Shown: piece after piece, positions 36,550-45,421 of the stretch
Numbering within the stretch: position 1 is the stretch's first letter
Layout of the letters: each line of letters begins with the position of its first letter
Assembly (NCBI RefSeq): GCF_040822085.1
Contig: NZ_CP162006.1
Location: forward strand, 310,001 to 374,000
From: Rhodoferax sp. WC2427
Lineage (GTDB): Bacteria > Pseudomonadota > Gammaproteobacteria > Burkholderiales > Burkholderiaceae_C
DNA length: 64,000 nt
Direction of reading: 5' to 3'
The notes under the pieces: model-generated
Database searches by the model: none
What the model was told of the DNA's origin: nothing
What the model saw: only the letters and a program-made list of their open reading frames with translations
Made by a program: the position numbers and the translations under genes

Positions 36550-37799
36550 GCCCTGCCGTGGGATACGCGGGATTGGCGGGCCAGGGAATCGACGATCACC
36601 GCAATCGCCAGCACCGCACCGGTGATCATGTAGCGCAGCGACGACGACAAGTCCAGCAGCGTCAGCCCGCTGGAGATCGACTGGATCACGATGATCCCCA
36701 GCAGCGCCGAGTACGCACTGCCGCGCCCGCCAAACAGGCTGGTGCCGCCAATCACCGCAGCGGCAATCGCATTCAAATTCACATCACCCGTACCGGCCTG
36801 CTGGCTGGCCGAGGCCAGGCGGGCCGAGGCCATCACGCCGCCAAACGCGGCCAACGAGGCGCACAGCACGAACACGCTGGCGTAGATGCTGCGCACCTTG
36901 ATACCGGCGCGGCGGGCCGCCTCGCGGTTGCCGCCCACGGCGTGGACCATGCGGCCCCACTGGGTGCGGGTGAGTGCGTAGTCCAGCCCCACCACCAGGG
37001 CGATGAAGATGCCAAACATCCACGGAATCCCCCGGTCCTGGTAGAAGTACAGCGCAATCAGCTCCAGCACCACGGTGAGCACGGCAGTGCGCAGCACCAG
37101 GCGGCCCATGGATTCGGCAGACAGACCGGCGGCGCGGCGGCGGGCGGCGGTTTTGGCACCCGCTACCGCCATCACCAGCCCGGCCATCGCCACCACGCCG
37201 TAGGCCACCCAGGCGGGCATGAACAGCGACTGGCCCAGGTTCACCAGTGGCGAGTCGTAGGGCAGGTTGATGGAGCCGGTGCCGCCCAGCACATACAGCT
37301 GCGCACCCAGAATGGCCAGCAGACCGGCCAGCGTGGACACAAAGCTGGGCATGCCAAAGCGGTTGAACAGCTGCGCGTAGACCAGGCCGATCACCGCGCC
37401 CGTGGCCACTGCCGCCGCCACCGCCCAGCCCACCGGCCAGCCGTGGTTGACCCACAGCACGCCGACGATGGCCGATGCAAAGCCGCTGACCGAGCCCACC
37501 GACAGGTCGATCTCGCCGACCATCAGGATGCAGATGATGCCGAGCGAGATCACCCCGATGGTGGATGCGTCGAACAGCATGTTGATCAGGTTGGTGCTGG
37601 ACAGAAAGATCGGGTTGATGCTCTGGAACACCGTCCAGATGACGGCCAGGCCGACAATCACGGGCAGCGAGCCCAGATCCCCGGCTTTCACCTTGTCGAT
37701 GAAGGTGCGGATAGCGCCGCCCACGCCGGTTTCGACCTGGTAGCGTTCGTCGCTGCGGTCCAGCAGCGGTGGGGCTTTCGCCACGGAGTTAGTGGACAT
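36546..37799 (-). CDS. Sugar/polyol ABC transporter permease (XylH/RbsC type)
   Basis: 417 aa inner-membrane permease of the BPD_transp_2 family, larger than RbsC and close to XylH (about 10-12 helices). Signature regions: GIICILMVGEIDLSVGSVSG, FGMPSFVSTLAGLLAI, YALTRTQWGRMVHAVGGNRE then AARRAGIKV (cytoplasmic loop contacting the ATPase), and AAAVIGGTSLFGGRGSAYSA. Third gene of the transporter operon (binding protein, ATPase, permease), 9 bp after the ATPase. Substrate probably a pentose or sugar alcohol, from the catabolic genes upstream. Confidence 0.9.
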   Translation of the reverse strand: MSTNSVAKAPPLLDRSDERYQVETGVGGAIRTFIDKVKAGDLGSLPVIVGLAVIWTVFQSINPIFLSSTNLINMLFDASTIGVISLGIICILMVGEIDLSVGSVSGFASAIVGVLWVNHGWPVGWAVAAAVATGAVIGLVYAQLFNRFGMPSFVSTLAGLLAILGAQLYVLGGTGSINLPYDSPLVNLGQSLFMPAWVAYGVVAMAGLVMAVAGAKTAARRRAAGLSAESMGRLVLRTAVLTVVLELIALYFYQDRGIPWMFGIFIALVVGLDYALTRTQWGRMVHAVGGNREAARRAGIKVRSIYASVFVLCASLAAFGGVMASARLASASQQAGTGDVNLNAIAAAVIGGTSLFGGRGSAYSALLGIIVIQSISSGLTLLDLSSSLRYMITGAVLAIAVIVDSLARQSRVSHGRA

Positions 37800-37808
37800 G
37801 GGGATGCC

Positions 37809-38618
37809 TTATGCGGTGTGGGTTTGGAGGGTTTCACGTCGCGTGGAGCGGCGTGAAACAGAGTTGTCGGCAGCCCCGGTGATGGCTCCCACCAGTTCGT
37901 GGTTGGATGCATCGGGCAGGAACACGCCGTTGTTTTTGCCCAGGCGCAGCACCACGATGCGGTCGGCCACGGCGCGCACGTCTTCCATGTTGTGGCTGAT
38001 CATGACCACGCCCAGGCCCTTGTCGCGTACCCGTTCGATCAGGTCCAGCACCTCGGCGGTCTGGGCCACACCCAGGGCGGCGGTGGGCTCGTCGAGCAGG
38101 ATCAGCTTGGGCGAGAGCAGCAGCGAGCGGGCAATGGCCACCGTCTGGCGCTGGCCGCCCGACAGCGATGCCACCGGAATGCGCACGCTGGGGATGCGGG
38201 CCGACAGCTCGTTGAGCAGCTGCCAGGCCTTGACCTCCATGTCCACCTCGTTCAGGTGGAAGGGGCTGAGTTCCTTGCCCAGGAAGATGTTGGCCACCAC
38301 GTCCAGGTTTTCGCACAGCGCGAGGTCCTGGAACACGGTGGCAATGCCCAGTGCCAGCGAGGCACCGGGGTCGGCCAGCGTGACCGGCTGGCCGCAAAAG
38401 GCCATGCTGCCGGAGGTCGGCTGGTGCACCCCGGACAGGATCTTGACCAGGGTGGACTTGCCGGCACCGTTGTCGCCCACCAAGGCCACCACCTCGCCCG
38501 CATGCACGTCAAGGTCGATATCGGTCAGCGCGGCCACGGCGCCAAAGCGCTTGGTGATGCCACGCAGGCTCAGGACCAGCTCGCGTGCTGGCGTAGTAGG
38601 GTTTGGTTGGGTTGTCAT
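37809..38618 (-). CDS. Sugar ABC transporter ATP-binding protein, single-domain
   Basis: 269 aa ATPase with one nucleotide-binding domain, unlike the duplicated XylG/RbsA. Walker A GDNGAGKST, signature LSGGQRQT and Walker B LILLDEPTAALG. The DEPTAALGVAQ stretch matches the FrcA-type single-domain carbohydrate ATPases. Its last codons form an 11-bp hairpin before the permease. Starts 18 bp after the binding-protein gene. Confidence 0.9.
   Translation of the reverse strand: MTTQPNPTTPARELVLSLRGITKRFGAVAALTDIDLDVHAGEVVALVGDNGAGKSTLVKILSGVHQPTSGSMAFCGQPVTLADPGASLALGIATVFQDLALCENLDVVANIFLGKELSPFHLNEVDMEVKAWQLLNELSARIPSVRIPVASLSGGQRQTVAIARSLLLSPKLILLDEPTAALGVAQTAEVLDLIERVRDKGLGVVMISHNMEDVRAVADRIVVLRLGKNNGVFLPDASNHELVGAITGAADNSVSRRSTRRETLQTHTA
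37831..37859 (-). other. Hairpin at the ATPase-permease junction
   Basis: GTTTCACGTCG / CGGCGTGAAAC with one mismatch and a 7-nt loop, inside the ATPase 3' codons and about 30 bp before the permease ATG. It may lower permease expression relative to upstream genes or stabilise the mRNA. Confidence 0.4.
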
Positions 38619-38636
38619 GGCGCTGTACCTGCAGGC

Positions 38637-39710
38637 TTACTTGGTGATGCCGAGCTTCTTGCAGCCGTCGGCGTAGCGGTCGACGCACAGCACGGCCGCG
38701 GTCTGGATCGGCTTGCCGCTGACCGACTTGTCGATGATTTCCGCCTTCAGGTTGTCGGCCACCACCACGGCGGGGGTGAACAGCTGCGAAGGGGTGTCGT
38801 ACAGCATCATTTCGGCCTTGGGCGTTTCGCCTGCCAGCAGCTTGACCACGACCTGGGCGGCGGCGGCGGCCACGATTTCGCTGGGCTTGGAGATGGTGTT
38901 GTACTGGTCACCGGCAATGATGAGTTGCAGTGCGGCGATGGTGGCGTCGTTGCCCGACACCGGGGGCACGGGGTTCACGCCTGCGGCCTTGAAGGCGGCA
39001 ATGGCGCCGCCACCGGTGCCGTCATTGGCGGCCACCACGCCCACGATCTGCTTGCCGAAGCGCGCAATCTGGCCGCTCACCCACTGCTGGGCCTTGGCGG
39101 GCACCCAGTCGGGGGTGTCGTACTCGGCCAGAATTTTGTAGCCGCTGTTGTCCAGCCCGGCGTGGATGCCCTTCTTGATCAGGCCCGCCGCCGCATCGGT
39201 GGGCGAGCCGTTGACCTGCAGCACACCGCCTTCGCCGGGCTTCACGCCTGCGGCCTTGAGGCGCGCCACCAGCGAGTCGGCAATGGCCTTGCCGATGCCT
39301 TCGTTGTTGAACGACACGTAGTAGTCGGCCTTGGCTGCGGGGATGGGGCGGTCATAGGCCACCACCTTGATGCCCTTGGCCTGGGCCTGCTTGACCAGCG
39401 AGGCGGCGGCGGTGGAATCCACCGGGTCCAGCACGATGGCTTTCACGCCCTGCGAGATCATGGCGTTGAACTGCTGCTGCTGGCGCGAGGCGTCGCCGTC
39501 GGCGTTTTGGTAGAGCACTTCGCAGGCGGCGCAGAGCTTTTTCATCTCGGCTTTGAAGCCGGGGCTGTCGTGCTCTTCGTAGCGGGTGGACGATTGGTCG
39601 GGCATCAGGAACGCCACCTTGGCGGGGGCGATGGTCTGGGCATACAGAGCCGTGCTGCCCAGGACGAGGGCGGTCAGGGATGCAAGGCGGGTCAGGGTAC
39701 GAATGGTCAT
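38637..39710 (-). CDS. Periplasmic sugar-binding protein (XylF/RbsB type)
   Basis: 357 aa exported receptor of the transporter. The start MTIRTLTRLASL at 39710 has GGAG 6 nt upstream and gives a signal peptide cleaved near ALYAQ. The Peripla_BP_4 fold starts KVAFLMPDQSSTRYEEHDSP, and GVKAIVLDPVDSTAAASLVK and VVAYDRPIPAAKADYYVSFN are typical ligand-pocket segments of XylF-like proteins. First gene of the transporter operon, preceded by the CACAATCGATTG operator. Confidence 0.92.
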   Translation of the reverse strand: MTIRTLTRLASLTALVLGSTALYAQTIAPAKVAFLMPDQSSTRYEEHDSPGFKAEMKKLCAACEVLYQNADGDASRQQQQFNAMISQGVKAIVLDPVDSTAAASLVKQAQAKGIKVVAYDRPIPAAKADYYVSFNNEGIGKAIADSLVARLKAAGVKPGEGGVLQVNGSPTDAAAGLIKKGIHAGLDNSGYKILAEYDTPDWVPAKAQQWVSGQIARFGKQIVGVVAANDGTGGGAIAAFKAAGVNPVPPVSGNDATIAALQLIIAGDQYNTISKPSEIVAAAAAQVVVKLLAGETPKAEMMLYDTPSQLFTPAVVVADNLKAEIIDKSVSGKPIQTAAVLCVDRYADGCKKLGITK

Positions 39711-39800
39711 GTCTATCTCCGGTGATTTAGTTGGTTTTCTCAAAGGCGGTACGTGGGTTAGTCACTGCATGGGCGGGTCATTCCTTCCATAGTTGGGTAG

Positions 39801-39820
39801 TCGCACAATCGATTGAGCTT
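39801..39820 (-). promoter_or_regulatory. LacI-type operator upstream of the transporter operon
   Basis: Contains GCACAATCGATTGAGC with the perfect palindrome CAATCGATTG. It shares the core GCACAATCGAT with the site at 42521. It ends at the first base of the kinase stop codon and lies about 90 bp upstream of the binding-protein start. Confidence 0.6.
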
Positions 39821-41400
39821 CAAGACAAAATAACGGGCTTGGCAGCGGTGTCCACACTGATCTGGCGCAGCTGGTGCATCACCGGTTTCAAGGTGGGGTA
39901 CAGCGCCACATACAGCTGGAACAGGGCGGCGTAGGTGCTGCGGGCGGGCTCCTGCGGCTGGGCGCGGGGGGTCAGCTGCACCCAGCCCTTGCGCACCGTG
40001 GCGGCATCGATCAGGCCCACACCAAAAGCCGCCAGTTGCGCCGCCCCCAGCGAGGCTTCGACTTCTTCGGCGATGGTGAACACCGGGCGGCCGGTCACGT
40101 CGGCAATGATCTGCATCCACAGGTCGGATTGGCTGGCGCCGCCCACGATGGTGATGGCCTCGTCCAGCGGGTGGCCGTCCAGCGTGCCGGTTTCGATGTT
40201 GTGGTGCAGCGCGTAGGCAATGCCCTCCAGCACGGCGCGGTACAGGTGGGCGCGGCCATGGTGCAGGCCCAGGCCGATGAAGGCACCGCTGGCCTTGGCA
40301 TCCCACAGGGGGCTGCGCTCGCCCATCAGGTAGGGCAAAAACAACAAAGCATCCGAGCCGCTGGGCAGGCCGCTGGCGGCGGCCTCCAGCAGCACGTGCG
40401 GGTCCACGCCCTGGGCGCGCCCGGCGGCGATCTCGGCCTGGCAGAAGTTTTCGCGGAACCAGCTCACGCTGGCCCCGGCGGTGATGGCGCCGCCAAACAC
40501 GTACAGGTCTTCCATGCCGTTGAACACATGCGGCATGCTGATCAGGCCGTGGCGTGCGTCCACCTGCTGGCGGATGGTGCCCCAGGCCATGCTGGTGCCA
40601 ATCATGCCGACGTGGTTGCCGGTTTGCGTGGCACCGGCGGCCAGGGTGGCCACGGCGGCATCCACGCCCCCGGCGATCACCGGCAATCCCACCGGTAAAC
40701 CCAATGCTTCGGCCCAGTGGGGCAGCAGCGGGCCGACCACGTCGCTGGATGCCACCAGGCGGTCGGGCATCATGCGGCGCGGAATGCCCAGCATGGCCAG
40801 GGCCTCGTCGGACCAGCAGCGCTTGGCCAGGTCGTACACGCCGCCGATGTTGCCCGCCGAGCTGTGGTCTGCCGCCACCTGGCCGGTGAGGGCGGCGTTG
40901 ATGAAGCTGTTGGGCGGCAGAAACTGTGCGGTGTGGGCCCACACCGCGGGTTCGTTGTCGCGCAGCCAAAGCATTTTGGTGTAGCCGTAGTAGCTGTCTA
41001 CGCCGTTGCCGGTAATGTCGAACAGGCGCTCAAGGTCTACGTTGCCACGCACCCAGTCCACCTGTGCCTGGGCGCGGCGGTCCATCCAGATCAGGCAGGG
41101 GTAGAGGGCCTTGCCGTCGGCATCCACCGGGATTCCCGAGCCGCCGTACAGGCTGCTGATGCATATACTTTTGATAGCAGTCTGTGCGCTATCCACCTGC
41201 GCCAGCACCCCTTTGATGCATACAACCACCGCGTCCAGCCAGACGCTGGGCCACTGCTGCGCCCACAGCGGCGCGGGCGTTTCCACTTGGTAGCCCTGGC
41301 TGTGCGTGGCGACGATGTGGCCATCGGCGCGCACCAGCACGGCCTTGGTGCTTTGGGTGCCTACGTCGACACCGATGACGTACTGCTCTGGGTGCGCCAT
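39820..41400 (-). CDS. FGGY-family carbohydrate kinase
   Basis: 526 aa sugar kinase (xylulokinase/ribulokinase-like fold). The N-terminus YVIGVDVGTQSTKAVLVRAD is the ATPase phosphate-1 loop. The substrate site includes GGVDAAVATLAAGATQTGNH. The adenosine motif is VGGASQSDLWMQIIADVTGR. Closest family look is a xylulose- or erythritol-type kinase; the substrate is not certain. It follows the dehydrogenase by 2 bp, so polyol oxidation then phosphorylation of the ketose is the likely order. Bases 41165-41200 (TTTTGATAGCAGTCTGTGCG) look like a worn piece of the dispersed element read through in frame. Confidence 0.87.
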   Translation of the reverse strand: MAHPEQYVIGVDVGTQSTKAVLVRADGHIVATHSQGYQVETPAPLWAQQWPSVWLDAVVVCIKGVLAQVDSAQTAIKSICISSLYGGSGIPVDADGKALYPCLIWMDRRAQAQVDWVRGNVDLERLFDITGNGVDSYYGYTKMLWLRDNEPAVWAHTAQFLPPNSFINAALTGQVAADHSSAGNIGGVYDLAKRCWSDEALAMLGIPRRMMPDRLVASSDVVGPLLPHWAEALGLPVGLPVIAGGVDAAVATLAAGATQTGNHVGMIGTSMAWGTIRQQVDARHGLISMPHVFNGMEDLYVFGGAITAGASVSWFRENFCQAEIAAGRAQGVDPHVLLEAAASGLPSGSDALLFLPYLMGERSPLWDAKASGAFIGLGLHHGRAHLYRAVLEGIAYALHHNIETGTLDGHPLDEAITIVGGASQSDLWMQIIADVTGRPVFTIAEEVEASLGAAQLAAFGVGLIDAATVRKGWVQLTPRAQPQEPARSTYAALFQLYVALYPTLKPVMHQLRQISVDTAAKPVILS

Positions 41401-41402
41401 GC

Positions 41403-42497
41403 TCACACCTTGCCGGGTTGCAGCAGCACTTTGATCGAGTCCAGCGAGTTGGCCAGCGCAAACGCCGCCTCCCAGTCGCTGAGCGCAAAGCTGTGCGTGA
41501 CGATGCCGCGCGAGGTGAGCAGGCCGCGCGCCATCAGGTCGATGGCCACTGGGTAGCAGTACGGGCCCAGGTGGGCACCGCGCACGTCCAGTTCCTTGCG
41601 GTCGCCGATGATGGACCAGTCGGCGCTGGTTTCCTTGCCAAACACGCTGAACTCCACAAACCGGCCCAGCTTGCGGATCACGTCCAGGCCCTGGGTCACG
41701 CCTGCGGGCACGCCCGTGGTTTCGATGTACACGTCGCAGCCGTAGCCTTCGGTCAGGCCGTGGATGATCTCCTTGGCGTTCTGGGTGGCGGGGTTGATCA
41801 CCACGTCGGCGCCAAAGGCCAGGGCCAGCGCCAGCCGCTCGGGCACCAGGTCGATCACCACCAGCTTCCTGGGGGTCTTGAGCTTGGCCACCTGCACCAT
41901 GCCCAGGCCCAGCGGCCCGGCACCGGCGATGACCACCACGTCGTCGAGCTGGATGTCGCCGCGGTTCACCGTGTGGATGGCGCAGGCCATGGGTTCGATC
42001 ATGGCCGCGTCGTTGAGCGAAATGCCGTCGGGGATCTTGTGCACCCGGGCCGTGGCAGGCAGGCGCATGAAGTCGGCCATGCCGCCGTCGGCCACGATGC
42101 GCTGGAAGCCAAAGATGTTGTGCACTTCGCACATGTGGTACTTGCCCGAGGTGCAGTAGCGGCACTTGCCGCAGGGCACGATCTGCTCGGCAATCACCCG
42201 GTCGCCCAGGGCCACGCCAAAGTGGGCTTCGGCACCCGGCCCGGCTTCCACCACGTAGCCAAAGAATTCATGCCCGGCCACCACCGGCGGCTTGACCCAC
42301 GACGGCTGGCCGTTGCCGCCCCAGAACATGGCCGCGCCCGAATGGCATTTGCAGTCGCTGGCGCAGATGCCGCAGGCGGCAATCTGGATCACCAGCTCGT
42401 GCGGACCTGCGGTGGGGGTGGGGATGGTCTCCAGGCGGTAGTCTTTGGGGCCGTGGCAGACCACGGCTTGCATGGCGGCGGGGGAGGGGTTTGTCAT
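41403..42497 (-). CDS. Zinc-dependent polyol dehydrogenase, erythritol/L-threitol dehydrogenase-like
   Basis: 364 aa medium-chain dehydrogenase. Catalytic zinc: CGICASDCKCHSG and AGHEFFG; structural zinc loop CGKCRYCTSGKYHMC; Rossmann motif GAGPLGLGM. The segment CHSGAAMFWGG and the KTPRKLVVIDLVPERLALA region resemble the erythritol/L-threitol dehydrogenases described in mycobacteria and rhizobia more than sorbitol dehydrogenases. I recall this from family knowledge and it needs checking. First gene of the dehydrogenase-kinase unit, 24 bp from a LacI-type operator. Confidence 0.82.
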   Translation of the reverse strand: MTNPSPAAMQAVVCHGPKDYRLETIPTPTAGPHELVIQIAACGICASDCKCHSGAAMFWGGNGQPSWVKPPVVAGHEFFGYVVEAGPGAEAHFGVALGDRVIAEQIVPCGKCRYCTSGKYHMCEVHNIFGFQRIVADGGMADFMRLPATARVHKIPDGISLNDAAMIEPMACAIHTVNRGDIQLDDVVVIAGAGPLGLGMVQVAKLKTPRKLVVIDLVPERLALALAFGADVVINPATQNAKEIIHGLTEGYGCDVYIETTGVPAGVTQGLDVIRKLGRFVEFSVFGKETSADWSIIGDRKELDVRGAHLGPYCYPVAIDLMARGLLTSRGIVTHSFALSDWEAAFALANSLDSIKVLLQPGKV

Positions 42498-42520
42498 GGG
42501 GAACCTTTGGTTCGGGAGAG

Positions 42521-42540
42521 TTGCACAATCGATGGTGCAA
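42521..42540. promoter_or_regulatory. LacI-type operator between dehydrogenase and lacI-like gene
   Basis: TTGCACAATCGATGGTGCAA, a 20-bp near-perfect palindrome with central CG (one mismatched pair). It shares its core with the site at 39801. A second looser dyad, TGCAACAATTTGTGCA, lies at 42551-42566. Confidence 0.75.
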
Positions 42541-42670
42541 TCTTAGGCATTGCAACAATTTGTGCACCCGGCATTTACCCTTAGAGCCGAAAAATAGTTT
42601 CCCGCCGGGTTTTGGCGGGCTGCGCCGGGCAGGCGGTTATGCTCGAACCCGCCCTATCTCTGCACCCTCC

Positions 42671-43681
42671 ATGGCCACCCGCAAATCCACCATCTACGAC
42701 CTGGCCAAGCTGGCCGACGTGTCGGCCTCCACCGTCAGCGCCATCCTCAACGGCACCTGGAAAGAGCGCCGCATCGCCGCCAAAACCGTCGAGAAAGTGC
42801 AGCAGCTGGCGGCCGAGCAGCGGTACACCCTGAACCGCCAGGCCAGCGGCCTGCGTACCAGCAAGTCCGGCCTGATCGGCATGCTGATACCGCTGCACGA
42901 CAACCGCTTTTTCAGCAGCATGGCGCAAACCTTTGAGACGCTGGCCCGCGCCCGCGGCCTGTACCCCATCGTGGTCAGCACCCTGCGCGACCCGGCACTG
43001 GAGGTGCAGACGGTGAGCGCGCTGATCTCCTACCGCATCGAGTCGCTGCTGGTGGTGGGCGCCACCGACCCCGACGCGGTGAGCCGCCTGTGCGCCAGCC
43101 ACGATGTGGCGCACGTGAATGTGGACTTGCCCGGCACCCTGGCCAGCTCGGTCATCAGCGACAACTACTGGGGCGCGCAACAGCTCACCGCCTGCCTGGT
43201 GGCCCATTCGCAGCCGCAGCGTGCGGCGCGGCGCAACAAGCTGTATTTCTTGGGCGGTGTGGCCAGCGACTACGCCACCCGCCGCCGTATCGACGGCTTT
43301 ACCGACACGCTGGCGGCCGAGTTTGGCCCCGTGGACCCGGCGCAGATCGTGGCCTGCGGCTACGAGGCGCACCTGGCCGAAGCGGCCGCCCGCGCCCTGT
43401 ACCAGCGCCTGGGTGGCCTGCCGCGGGCGCTGTTTGTCAACTCGACCATCGCACTGGAAGGCGTGACGCGTTTCCTGAAAACCCTGCCCGATGCCGAGCT
43501 GGCGCGCAGCACCTTTGGCTGCTTCGACTGGGACCCGTTTGCCGCCTACCTGAGCTTTCCGCTGTGGATGGTGCGCCAGGACATCGAGGGCCTGCTGGGA
43601 GGGGCGTTCGAGATTCTGGACGCAGGCAGCTACGCCGAGGGGCGGGTGGTCGAGATCAAGCCCGCGCTGCTGAGCATGTAG
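42671..43681 (+). CDS. LacI family transcriptional repressor of the polyol cluster
   Basis: 336 aa. The N-terminal helix-turn-helix is TIYDLAKLADVSASTVSAIL with hinge YTLNRQASGLRTSKSGLIGM, then a Peripla_BP-like effector domain (SVISDNYWGAQQLTACLVAH; FLGGVASDYATRRRIDGFTD). Divergent from the dehydrogenase-kinase unit with a shared palindromic operator in between, and the same core in front of the transporter operon. It therefore probably represses all three units until sugar or polyol binds. The start at 42671 fits the HTH position. Confidence 0.92.
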   Translation: MATRKSTIYDLAKLADVSASTVSAILNGTWKERRIAAKTVEKVQQLAAEQRYTLNRQASGLRTSKSGLIGMLIPLHDNRFFSSMAQTFETLARARGLYPIVVSTLRDPALEVQTVSALISYRIESLLVVGATDPDAVSRLCASHDVAHVNVDLPGTLASSVISDNYWGAQQLTACLVAHSQPQRAARRNKLYFLGGVASDYATRRRIDGFTDTLAAEFGPVDPAQIVACGYEAHLAEAAARALYQRLGGLPRALFVNSTIALEGVTRFLKTLPDAELARSTFGCFDWDPFAAYLSFPLWMVRQDIEGLLGGAFEILDAGSYAEGRVVEIKPALLSM

Positions 43682-43709
43682 ATGCTCCATTTTTGGGCCA
43701 TTTTTCAGG

Positions 43710-43770
43710 CACCAAAACGGCTGCTAGCGCTTATTTAATAAGCGTGAGCAGCTCCTGTTTTTAACTATCA
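43710..43770. repeat. Dispersed palindromic element, copy 10, terminator-like
   Basis: GGCTGCTAGCGCTTATTTAA then TAAGCGTGAGCAGCT: almost fully self-complementary over 35 bp, followed by CCTGTTTTTAAC. It lies between the convergent lacI-like and pldA genes, so it may terminate both. Confidence 0.7.
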
Positions 43771-43805
43771 AAACAGAAGCAAACCCTGGTTTGAGGTCCC
43801 GGCGC

Positions 43806-44975
43806 TTAAAAGTCCACCAGGCTCAGGCCCACGCTCAACACCGTGCGCCGCACGTTGTAGTCGATCAGGCTGTCGCCGTAGCCGCTGAACACCTGGGTGT
43901 GCAGGCGCAGGGCGTTTTTGTGGCCGCCGTCGCCGGCCAGGGTGCGCAGCCATTCCAGCCGCACCGAGCCGCGGCCATCCTGGCGCAGGGCGTGGCGCAA
44001 GGTCATGCCCAGGGTGTTGTCCTTGTTCACGTTCCAGCCCACGGTCAACTCGCCGCGGCCGATGTAGTCGGCGATGTCGGGGTTGTCGTCGTTGCCGTCG
44101 CTTTCGTGGATGCGCTGCCAGGCGCGGGCCTGCACGCGCCACTGGTCGGCTTTTTCAAACCCGGCCATCACGTAGACGCGGTTCCAGCTGCGCGACAGCG
44201 GCAGGTTTTGGCCGTTGGACTGGTGCACCAGGCCCACGCCGGTGTAGCGCAGCTTCCAGTCCCCGGGCAGGGCCAGGGTGCTGGGGTAGACGTAGATGAC
44301 TTCGGGCGTGTGGTCGGTACTGCGGAAAGGGCGCGACAGGTCGGGGCTGAACAGCTGCCAGTACGACTGCTGGGTGTAGCCAAACCACAGCGAATCCTTC
44401 AGGCCGGGGCTGCCCTGGGTCAGCAGGTTCTGGGCGACCTTGGTCCGCATCGACACCTGGATGCGGGTTTCGGTGCGCTTGTAGTCGATGGCCGTGGCGG
44501 CGGTGTGGCCTGCGGCGGGGCTGCTGGGCTGGTCATTGACGCTGCTGCGCCCCACCAGCGACAGGCTGATCGGGTGGAAGCTGCGGATGCCAAAGGTGCC
44601 GCAGTCGCTGCCTTCTTCCAGTTCCCAGAAGCGCGAGGTTTCCGAGTAGCGGGTGTCCTTGCAGCCCTGGTCGGCGGCGAGGGCCAGGGCCACGGCCACG
44701 GGCTGGGGCGGCACCACCGGCAGCGCGGCGGCGGCGGTGGTCAGCAAGGCAGGGGTCGGGGCGATGGGGGCGGTGGTCTGCTGCGCCAGTTCGTCAAAGC
44801 AGGCCAGCCGGGCGGTCTTGTCGTTGGTCAGGCGGCTGCAGGCCAGCCAGGGGGCCGATGCGGTGGCCTTGGCGATGGCCGTGGCCGTGTCGGTGGCACT
44901 GACCAGCTGCGCCTGCGCGCCGCCGCACAGGGTGGCCACCAGCAGGCTGAAGGCAAGCCGAGGGTGAGAACTCAT
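43806..44975 (-). CDS. pldA: Outer membrane phospholipase A1
   Basis: Calcium-dependent outer-membrane phospholipase (OMPLA) of 389 aa. The start MSSHPRLAFS at 44975 overlaps the upstream stop (ATGA) and gives a signal peptide ending GAQAQ. An extended N-terminal region precedes the 12-strand barrel. The active-site segment GLVHQSNGQNLPLSRSWNRVY carries the His-x-Ser pair and downstream Asn matching the OMPLA triad. It ends in Phe. Third gene of a coupled rep-secreted-pldA series. Confidence 0.92.
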   Translation of the reverse strand: MSSHPRLAFSLLVATLCGGAQAQLVSATDTATAIAKATASAPWLACSRLTNDKTARLACFDELAQQTTAPIAPTPALLTTAAAALPVVPPQPVAVALALAADQGCKDTRYSETSRFWELEEGSDCGTFGIRSFHPISLSLVGRSSVNDQPSSPAAGHTAATAIDYKRTETRIQVSMRTKVAQNLLTQGSPGLKDSLWFGYTQQSYWQLFSPDLSRPFRSTDHTPEVIYVYPSTLALPGDWKLRYTGVGLVHQSNGQNLPLSRSWNRVYVMAGFEKADQWRVQARAWQRIHESDGNDDNPDIADYIGRGELTVGWNVNKDNTLGMTLRHALRQDGRGSVRLEWLRTLAGDGGHKNALRLHTQVFSGYGDSLIDYNVRRTVLSVGLSLVDF

Positions 44976-45421
44976 TCCCAGCCCCCCTGTTTGCGCAGCA
45001 CGAAGGGGCGCGTTTGGTCGGTGAGTGCGTTGGTCCATATTCCCTTGATTTCTTTACCACATGAGGCCGCTACGACCTGGCCGCTCCAGGTGGCGCTGAT
45101 GCGCACACCGTCGTCGGATTCTTCCAACTGAAAGTCGCCGTGCTGCAGGTCGCCCGCCAGCAGGGCCGGTTTGGCCTTCGCCCCATCGCGCTGGATGCTG
45201 CCCACCAGGCTGTCGTCCTGCTCGGGGTCTTTTTGCAAGCGCACGCTGGCGCCGCCCGGTTCGCCGTCGATCTCGGCGCGCCACAGGCCGTACAAATGCA
45301 CGGCGCCCAGGGCTTCCGGTGCCAGGCAGGGGGCGGGGGTGGATTTAGAGGCGTTTTGGGCGTTGACGCCCGTGCAGAGGGCGCAAGCAGCTATTAAAAG
45401 TGTAGTGAAGCGAAGTGTCAT
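44972..45421 (-). CDS. Small secreted protein of unknown function
   Basis: 149 aa, signal peptide MTLRFTTLLIAACALCTGVN ending near AQ. The mature part has two or three cysteines (PCLAPEALGAVHLYGLWRAE, VVAASCGKEIKGIWTN) and resembles a small beta-rich periplasmic domain, with no family I recognise. Overlaps rep by 4 bp upstream and pldA by 4 bp downstream (ATGA both times), so translation of the three is coupled. A partner or chaperone role for PldA is only a guess. Confidence 0.75.
   Translation of the reverse strand: MTLRFTTLLIAACALCTGVNAQNASKSTPAPCLAPEALGAVHLYGLWRAEIDGEPGGASVRLQKDPEQDDSLVGSIQRDGAKAKPALLAGDLQHGDFQLEESDDGVRISATWSGQVVAASCGKEIKGIWTNALTDQTRPFVLRKQGGWE

Noticed and set aside
45384..45405. 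AAGCAGCTATTAAAAGTGTAG as a further copy of the dispersed element
   Set aside because: Only one short arm matches, and the bases encode the signal peptide of the small secreted protein. Probably chance.
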